From an uncultured Oscillibacter sp. (GTDB lineage Bacteria; Bacillota_A; Clostridia; Oscillospirales; Oscillospiraceae): a stretch of 45,883 nt of DNA. The stretch is from assembly GCA_951800675.1 (NCBI GenBank), contig CATOKC010000006.1, forward strand, positions 1-45,883. The letters are read 5' to 3'. Both the position numbers and the translations under genes were made by a program. The notes below the pieces were generated by a model. That model ran no database searches. It had not been told where the DNA came from and worked only from the letters and a program-made list of their open reading frames with translations. Shown piece by piece: positions 41,317 through 45,883 of this stretch; the first letter of the stretch is position 1, and every line of letters starts with the position of its first letter.

Positions 41317-42189
41317 TCAGCCCTTGACGGACCCGGCAGTAACGCCCTTGATGATGGATTTTGACAGGAAGATGTAGACCGCCAAAACCGGCAGAATTGC
41401 CAGCAGAATGAACATATACACCTTGCCCAAGTCAAACTTGGAATAATCCGCCGCTCGAAGCTGGGCAATCATAATGGGCACGGTTTTCAGCTCCGATTTA
41501 TCCAGCAGCAGAGCTGGCAGGAAATAATTGTTCCAGGATTCCACAAAAGCAAAAATCATCTGCACCGCTAGCGCAGGCTTGAGCATAGGCAGAATAATGC
41601 GGTTGAAAGTGTACAATTCTCCCGAGCCGTCCACCCGGGCGGCATCGATGATTTCCATAGGCAAGGTACTTTCCATATACTGCTTCATGTAGAAGAACAC
41701 GATGGGCGCGGCCACGCCAGGAAGAATCAGGGGCAGGTAGCTGTTGGTCATGTGGAACTTGTAGCACAACTGCACGAAGCCCGCGGCGGAGACCTGCTTG
41801 GGAATCACCATGACCGCCATGATGAAGGTAAAGGCCACCCGCTTCAGCTTAAACTCATAGGCATGGAGGCCATAGGCCGTCAAGGCGGAAAAGTAAGTGG
41901 TCAGCACGGAGGTGCAAGCAGCCACAATCAAGCTGTTCAACATTCCACGGGGGATGTTGATAGACGCGTCGTTCCAGGCGTTTTTCAGATTTGTCAGGAA
42001 ATTCCCTTGGGGAAGGAAACGAAAGCCACCCTGGAGGTCCGCATTGGAACGGCTGGCGTTGACAATCAGCAGATAGAAGGAAAACAGACACAAAATACTG
42101 AGGAAAATCAAAATTGCATAGACCACCGCGCGGGTAACCAGTAACATAACCCGGGCCCTGTGGCTCTCGGAGGTATTCACGTGTTTCAT
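41317..42189 (-). CDS. Carbohydrate ABC transporter permease (MalG/MsmG type)
   Basis: A 290-residue inner-membrane permease with six hydrophobic segments and the EAA loop IDAARVDGSGELYTFNRI (about residues 200-217) that contacts the ATPase. The family is COG0395, used for sugar or oligosaccharide import. Substrate is unknown. It starts 13 bases after the partner permease gene. The ATPase is probably a shared MsmX-type protein encoded elsewhere, as is usual. Confidence 0.92.
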   Translation of the reverse strand: MKHVNTSESHRARVMLLVTRAVVYAILIFLSILCLFSFYLLIVNASRSNADLQGGFRFLPQGNFLTNLKNAWNDASINIPRGMLNSLIVAACTSVLTTYFSALTAYGLHAYEFKLKRVAFTFIMAVMVIPKQVSAAGFVQLCYKFHMTNSYLPLILPGVAAPIVFFYMKQYMESTLPMEIIDAARVDGSGELYTFNRIILPMLKPALAVQMIFAFVESWNNYFLPALLLDKSELKTVPIMIAQLRAADYSKFDLGKVYMFILLAILPVLAVYIFLSKSIIKGVTAGSVKG

Positions 42190-42202
42190 CTCTTTCGCCT
42201 CC

Positions 42203-43090
42203 TCACCGCTCCCGCTGCCGGGTCAGGGACTTGAACACCAAAACGCTAAGCAGACCGGTGAGGATAAAAACCACCACCGAAATGGCTCCGGCCATGCCAT
42301 AGTTCTTGCTGGTGCCCAGGTAGTTATTCAAGTACATGATCAGAGTTGTGGACGAACGGTTGGGGGTGCCCAGGCCGTTGGTAAGAACCTGAGGAACATC
42401 GAACATCTGGAGACCGCCGATAAGAGCCGTAATGATGGTGTAAACCAGGATTGGTGTCAGCAGCGGCAGCGTCACCTGGAAGAAGGTTTGAAGGGAGCTG
42501 GCCCCGTCGATGGTGGATGCCTCGAAGAGGCTCTGGTCGATGCCCATGATACCCGCCATCAGGAGAATGGTGGTATTTCCAAACCACATTAGAAAGTTCA
42601 TCAGGCAGATTAGGCCCCGAACGGTAAACTTCACGGCAAAAAAGTCGATCACATGATCCGACCACCCCAGCTGCATCAAAAGCTGGTTCACCGGCCCCAC
42701 ATTGGAAAACAGGGTATAGAACAGCATGGAGAAGGCAGAAGCCATAATAAGATTGGGCAGGTAGATGACCGCCTTGAAAAACGCCTGTCCTTTAATCCGC
42801 AGCCGGTAACTGGTGAAGAAAATAGCCAGCAGTAGGGCAATGATAATCTGCGGCACCGCGCCCCCCACCCAAAGCGCCACGGTGTTGCCCGCATACTTTA
42901 AAATATCCACGCTGCCGCTGGAATCAGGCGTGAAGAGGGTGACATAGTTTTTCAGCCCCACGAAATTGGGTCCCACCTGGGTCAAACCCTCCCGATAATT
43001 CTCAAAAAAACTGTTGTAAACTGTCAGCACCTGGGGGGCCAGGTGAAAGATGGCATAAACGATAAAGAACGGCGCGATGAAGATATTTGT
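42203..43090 (-). pseudogene. Sugar ABC permease (MalF/UgpA type), 5' end truncated
   Basis: The C-terminal 275 or so residues are a normal COG1175-type permease with five or six hydrophobic segments and the EAA loop FEASTIDGASSLQTFFQV. Reading upstream, the frame continues with IFIAPFFIVYAIFHLAPQVL, the first membrane segment, up to about 43084, then meets a TAA at 43091-43093 with no start codon. A GTG at 43028-43030 gives a formal start but cuts off the first membrane segment. The genuine N-terminus (about 10-25 residues) and the usual upstream substrate-binding protein gene are missing, and the DNA turns AT-rich at the same point. Confidence 0.8.
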
Positions 43091-43096
43091 TTAAAG
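43085..43096. other. Junction of GC-rich chromosome and AT-rich segment
   Basis: At about 43,090 homology to the permease stops and base composition changes from GC-rich to strongly AT-rich for the remaining 2.8 kb. No inverted repeat, direct repeat or attachment site is evident at the edge. The bases 43097-43164 include a short open tail reading GVKIQPCNWKLEEL before a stop; its parent gene is not recognised. Confidence 0.6.
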
Positions 43097-43164
43097 TTGA
43101 GGTGTGTTGGTTGGGGAACAGGAGTTAAAATACAACCGTGTAATTGGAAGTTGGAGGAATTAAG

Positions 43165-43311
43165 ATGAAAGAAGAAATAAAGGTAAAAGAGTTAATTGAT
43201 ACTTTTAGAGATATGGCTGAAAGAGGAACTTTGTTAGCTCGTGGTGGTGTAACTCAGGAGGATTTATTGATTCAGATTGAAGGAACGATTGTAGAGGTAG
43301 CGATGAGATAA
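43165..43311 (+). CDS. Small mobile-element-type protein (48 aa)
   Basis: A 48-residue protein beginning MKEEIKVKELIDTFRDMAER. Its acidic/helical make-up resembles small proteins found in conjugative elements and phages of gut Lachnospiraceae; I know of no function. GGAGG seven bases before the ATG supports it. The next gene begins 32 bases downstream in the same direction. Confidence 0.6.
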   Translation: MKEEIKVKELIDTFRDMAERGTLLARGGVTQEDLLIQIEGTIVEVAMR

Positions 43312-43342
43312 TATGGGTTTTGGAATGAATGAGGAGAATATT

Positions 43343-43555
43343 ATGAACAGATATGAAGCAGAGGAATTAATACTTTCAATGGCTAATATTGTTGTGGAGA
43401 ATAGACAGTTAAGGCAGGAAGTAAAAAGACTCAGTAAAGTAGAGAAAGAATATTACAATTATATTAATGAACAGTGTAGAGAAAGTGAACAGGCGGTAAT
43501 GGATATAATTCGTATACCATTGGATAATATTTGTGCAATGATGGAAAAACATTGA
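43343..43555 (+). CDS. Small coiled-coil protein (70 aa), element-type
   Basis: A 70-residue protein starting MNRYEAEELILSMANIVVEN, with a coiled-coil-like helix (ENRQLRQEVKRLSKVEKEY) in the middle. An in-frame ATG ten codons earlier (43313) exists, but GAGGAG six bases before 43343 makes this the better start. Such proteins are seen beside the preceding type in integrative elements. Its stop codon overlaps the promoter of the DUF4062 gene. Confidence 0.62.
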   Translation: MNRYEAEELILSMANIVVENRQLRQEVKRLSKVEKEYYNYINEQCRESEQAVMDIIRIPLDNICAMMEKH

Positions 43556-43580
43556 GAAAGGATGTGGAATATTGTATAAT
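43552..43580 (+). promoter_or_regulatory. Promoter of the DUF4062 gene
   Basis: TTGAGA and TATAAT separated by 17 bases, overlapping the stop of the preceding gene; the ATG follows 37 bases later with AAAGGGG in between. Confidence 0.78.
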
Positions 43581-43616
43581 TATGTCAAAAATAGTTTGAT
43601 AAAGGGGATTACATAT

Positions 43617-44633
43617 ATGAAGCCAAGAATTTTTATCAGCTCCACATTTTATGATTTGAAATATATCAGAGAAGATTTAGCAAATTTTGTTCGTTCATAT
43701 GGTTATGAGCCGATTTTGTTTGAGGATGGAGATATAGGTTATACACCTGGAAAGAATTTAGATTCTTCATGCTATGAATCAATGAGAAATTCAGATATGG
43801 TTATTCTTATTATTGGTGGAGAATATGGAAGTGCTGCCAGTGGAGAAAAGAAAGATGAATTTAAGGAATATATGTCAATAACAAGGAATGAATTTAGAAC
43901 GGCAGTGGAATCAGGTATTCCAATTTTTGTAATGATTGATAAGAAGGTTATGGCTGAATATGGAGTATATGAAGCTAATTATATTGCTATAGAAAAAGAC
44001 ATCATGAAAATGACATTTCCAACGACTAAAAATGTAAATGTTTTTAGATTTATAAAGGAAATAAAAGGAATTGTGACTTTGCCTATTCAAGAATTTGAAC
44101 GATCATCTGATATAAAAGGATTTATTAGCAAGCAATGGGCTGATATGTTTAAAAATTATTTAAATTCTTTACGGATCGAAAGAGAGAATAAGAAAATTGA
44201 GAATTCTGTAAATGAGATGAAAGCATTAATTCAGAAAATGGATATTATGTTAGATAGTGTTGGAAAAAATATATTATCAAAAAATGATTCTGAAGATTAT
44301 GAAAATGTTATTATTCAACAGGATATTTTATCATTTTGTAATATGCTTATTGAAAGTATTTCAATTCATTGTTTTACAAAAATAGGTTCTAATGATGAAC
44401 GTAAGAAATTTATAATGTTAATATTAGAGGCTTTAAAAGAATGTCAAGGTTATGAAAATTTACATGAACATTTATTTGATAAATTGGAAAATTATAATAT
44501 ATCTTTTCTACATACACAGTTTGATGAAGGCAAAAAAGTAGATTTCCACATATTAAATCAAAAGGAAAATATAGAAAAGATAATAGAAGTTATGTCAAAA
44601 GATGAGTATTTTGACAAAATGGTGTATGAATGA
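43617..44633 (+). CDS. DUF4062 (TIR-like) domain protein
   Basis: A 338-residue cytosolic protein. Residues 3-125 form a DUF4062 domain: RIFISSTFYDLKYIREDLA, YEPILFEDGDIGYTPGKNLD, CYESMRNSDMVILIIGGEYG and SITRNEFRTAVESGIPIF. DUF4062 is placed in the TIR-like (STIR) fold group, and domains of this kind act in nucleotide-signal and defence systems; here the S...E pattern of SITRNEF is the counterpart of the catalytic glutamate region in inference only. Residues about 175-235 are coiled-coil-like, and the rest is helical without a known domain. It has its own promoter and lies upstream of mazEF. Enzyme activity and target are unknown. Confidence 0.85.
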   Translation: MKPRIFISSTFYDLKYIREDLANFVRSYGYEPILFEDGDIGYTPGKNLDSSCYESMRNSDMVILIIGGEYGSAASGEKKDEFKEYMSITRNEFRTAVESGIPIFVMIDKKVMAEYGVYEANYIAIEKDIMKMTFPTTKNVNVFRFIKEIKGIVTLPIQEFERSSDIKGFISKQWADMFKNYLNSLRIERENKKIENSVNEMKALIQKMDIMLDSVGKNILSKNDSEDYENVIIQQDILSFCNMLIESISIHCFTKIGSNDERKKFIMLILEALKECQGYENLHEHLFDKLENYNISFLHTQFDEGKKVDFHILNQKENIEKIIEVMSKDEYFDKMVYE

Positions 44634-44677
44634 AATTCGCATTTCAACAAATGTAAGAAGGAAGGTGAATATTTATA

Positions 44678-44706
44678 TTGACAAACGGATATACTTTGTA
44701 TATACT
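44678..44706 (+). promoter_or_regulatory. Promoter of mazEF
   Basis: TTGACA and TATACT with a 17-base spacer, overlapped by the operator array at 44687-44735, 46 bases before the mazE ATG. Confidence 0.82.
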
Positions 44707-44735
44707 AATATTAAAGGTATATCCATCGTATATAC
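44687..44735 (+). promoter_or_regulatory. Symmetric operator array of mazEF
   Basis: Four eight-base sites: GGATATAC (44687-44694), GTATATAC (44698-44705), GTATATCC (44717-44724) and GTATATAC (44728-44735). Each pair is spaced by three bases, the first and third are perfect inverted copies, and GTATATAC is itself palindromic. The first pair covers the promoter spacer and -10. Autorepression by the antitoxin, alone or with toxin, is the expected use. Confidence 0.7.
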
Positions 44736-44752
44736 TTCGGAGGAGAAAACAA

Positions 44753-45058
44753 ATGAGAGGAACAGCTACGCAAAAGGAGAACAGCTATACAATACAAACT
44801 AATATAAGGAGGTGGGGGAATAGTCAAGGTATTAGATTATCTAAAGAAATATTAGCACAAATGGATTTACGAGAGAATGATACTGTAGGAATAAATATTT
44901 ACGATGGAAAAATGACTGTTGAGAAAGTCAACAAGCCTAAATACCTTAATTTGGCAGAAAGGTTGGAGGCATTCTACAAAAGACCGATTGACGAAATTTA
45001 TGTCGAAAGTACGCAAGAGGTTGATGTAGGTGATCCGAAGGGTAATGAAATTTGGTAA
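44753..45058 (+). CDS. mazE: MazE/AbrB-type antitoxin
   Basis: A 101-residue antitoxin: an N-terminal extension, then the AbrB-like swapped-hairpin DNA-binding domain (IRRWGNSQGIRLSKEILAQM) and the DTVGINIYDG strand, followed by an acidic C-terminal tail that would bind the toxin. GGAGGAG precedes the ATG at 44753. It overlaps mazF by seven bases (mazF starts with TTG at 45052), so the two are translationally coupled. Confidence 0.9.
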   Translation: MRGTATQKENSYTIQTNIRRWGNSQGIRLSKEILAQMDLRENDTVGINIYDGKMTVEKVNKPKYLNLAERLEAFYKRPIDEIYVESTQEVDVGDPKGNEIW

Positions 45059-45378
45059 CGTATAAACAGGGTGACATAATCGTTATGGACTTTAACCCTC
45101 AAAAGGGTCATGAACAGAGTGGAAGAAGACCAGCACTTGTTCTAAGTAATGATATTTTGAATCATCATAGCTCATTGGCATTTGTTTGTCCGATAACAAA
45201 CACAAACAAAAAGCATCCGTTTCATATAGAACTGGATGAGCGGACGCAGACAACGGGAGTGATATTGTGTGATCAGGCGAAGATGTTGGATGTTGGTGCT
45301 AGAAATGCTCAGTTTAAAGAAGAATGTCCAGAGGATTTATGGAACGAAGCAAAGGAACTGATAAATAGTTTCATGTAA
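45052..45378 (+). CDS. mazF: MazF/PemK-type mRNA interferase toxin
   Basis: A 108-residue toxin of the MazF/PemK fold: VTYKQGDIIVMDFNPQKGHE, GRRPALVLSNDILN, CPITNTNKKHPF and the TTGVILCDQAKMLDV strand, the standard order of conserved parts. Arginine in GHEQSGRRP and the threonine of ITNTN are at the usual catalytic positions. The TTG start at 45052 overlaps the antitoxin stop. Sequence specificity of cleavage cannot be read. Confidence 0.92.
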   Translation: MVTYKQGDIIVMDFNPQKGHEQSGRRPALVLSNDILNHHSSLAFVCPITNTNKKHPFHIELDERTQTTGVILCDQAKMLDVGARNAQFKEECPEDLWNEAKELINSFM

Positions 45379-45402
45379 GTAATAGAAAATAGTGAATCAT
45401 TT

Positions 45403-45440
45403 AAAAGCATTTGGAGAAGAAATATCCAGATGCTTTTATT
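45403..45440 (+). terminator. Terminator of mazEF
   Basis: AAAAGCATTTGGA pairs with TCCAGATGCTTTT (one G-U), nine-base loop, followed by TTATT. Confidence 0.65.
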
Positions 45441-45462
45441 ATGCGAAAAAGGAGAAATTTTT

Positions 45463-45693
45463 ATGAATAATAGTTTTGAAGTTGGAGACAAAGTAGAAGT
45501 AAAAGATTTTTTTGGAAAGGTAATTCGTAAAACAGAAGTAACAGAGATAACTGGAGGAGGCAATATTAGAGTAAAGGACTATAGGGGATTGTTTCATCCT
45601 GATGGCTCAGAGAGAAGAAAAAGTATGTTTGGACTGATAGAATTTATATCAACAAAGTTGAGAAGTCATGAAATGTACCTTTTAAGAGCATAA
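45463..45693 (+). CDS. Small element-type protein (76 aa)
   Basis: A 76-residue protein starting MNNSFEVGDKVEVKDFFGKV, with a basic/beta-rich centre around IRVKDYRGLFHPDGSERRKS; the opening resembles a KOW/SH3-like barrel. I do not recognise a named family. AAAAAGGAG eight bases before the ATG supports it; it begins after the mazEF terminator and is followed by the last gene. Confidence 0.62.
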   Translation: MNNSFEVGDKVEVKDFFGKVIRKTEVTEITGGGNIRVKDYRGLFHPDGSERRKSMFGLIEFISTKLRSHEMYLLRA

Positions 45694-45708
45694 AAACGGA
45701 TGGTGAGT

Positions 45709-45883
45709 ATGGCAAAACTGAGTGAAATACATAGACTGATCGGAAATTATATAGAATTGCATGGAGATAAAGATGTTACAAGTATAGCAAGTTGTCATGG
45801 TTCAGAATATGAGTACATTTTTTAATTTACATGATATATATAATGGAAATATTGGATGGAATCCATATACAGGTGCGGATAAG
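45709..45883 (+). pseudogene. Small element-type protein, frameshifted and cut by window end
   Basis: The frame starts MAKLSEIHRLIGNYIELHGD and reads 38 codons to TAA at 45823-45825. Immediately after, another frame continues protein-like: NLHDIYNGNIGWNPYTGADK to the window end. The break lies in a run of six T (45818-45823); with five T the sequence would read IFNLHDIYNG without interruption. This is either a frameshift mutation or a homopolymer error. The 3' end is outside the window. Confidence 0.65.

Noticed and set aside
43028..43030. GTG as a functional start for the MalF-type permease
   Set aside because: It would remove the first membrane segment, and family sequence continues upstream to about 43084 in the same frame.
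1..45883. CRISPR arrays, tRNA or rRNA genes, insertion sequences
   Set aside because: No regularly spaced repeats, tRNA-like cloverleaf arms with CCA ends, rRNA cores or transposase genes were found on reading through.

Overview
The first ~43.09 kb is GC-rich chromosome from an anaerobic, spore-forming Firmicute, most likely of the Oscillospiraceae (Clostridium cluster IV; Flavonifractor/Lawsonibacter/Oscillibacter-like). The evidence is spoIIM next to xerD, a SpoIID-like protein, clostridial families (DUF4364, DUF6054, DUF3788, TIGR04086-like, DUF5662), the HprK/YvcK/RapZ/WhiA set, zinc-type L28 and L33, and a clostridial-type NADP glutamate dehydrogenase. The assignment is from protein resemblance by eye; no search was run.

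Layout of the chromosome part. Positions 1-5.4 kb (minus strand) carry ruvC-ruvA, DUF6054, a small membrane protein, ruvB, an ABC-type ATPase, an SdpI-like protein and glmM (cut by the window start). At 5.6-8.5 kb (minus) are spoIIM-xerD with a leader hairpin, then yajC and a small membrane protein. At 8.6-11.9 kb are a GNAT acetyltransferase, a cysteine-rich protein, a DUF3048 lipoprotein gene interrupted by an in-frame TGA, and a DUF4364 gene. At 12-21.8 kb (minus) is one long operon, hprK-glcK-murB-rapZ-yvcK-whiA-DUF3788-dnaE, joining carbon-status sensing, cell-wall precursor synthesis and replication. At 22-24.5 kb (minus) is rpmG-secE-nusG-rplK-rplA, with two L1-binding-like RNA motifs. 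At 24.6-28 kb are a lipoprotein and asd-dapA; at 28-33 kb are a SpoIID-like protein, queA, a TfoX_C-like protein, tgt, a frameshifted PC4/YdbC remnant and a methyltransferase. At 33-36.6 kb are rpmB, rplJ-rplL behind an L10 leader with attenuator, ruvX and gdhA. At 37-43 kb are a membrane protein fused to a CoA-acyltransferase-like domain, an XRE regulator with a striking glycine pentad repeat, several small conserved proteins and two sugar ABC permeases.

At about 43,090 the sequence changes abruptly. The second permease gene loses its 5' end in mid-reading-frame, and the DNA becomes AT-rich to the end of the window. This segment carries two small element-type proteins, a DUF4062 (TIR-like) protein with its own promoter, a MazE/MazF-type toxin-antitoxin pair with a symmetric operator array, and two more small genes, the last with a homopolymer frameshift. 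It looks like the edge of an integrated mobile element or defence cargo, or an assembly misjoin; the window cannot distinguish the two.

Most of the window is housekeeping. The points most worth a second look are the 43.09-kb junction with its DUF4062/MazEF cargo, the HTH protein with glycine at every fifth residue, the unexplained structured intergenic region at 21.8-22.05 kb with its own terminator, the terminator-like leader of spoIIM-xerD, and the broken or interrupted genes (DUF3048, PC4/YdbC, permease, last gene). No rRNA, tRNA, CRISPR array or insertion sequence was seen.
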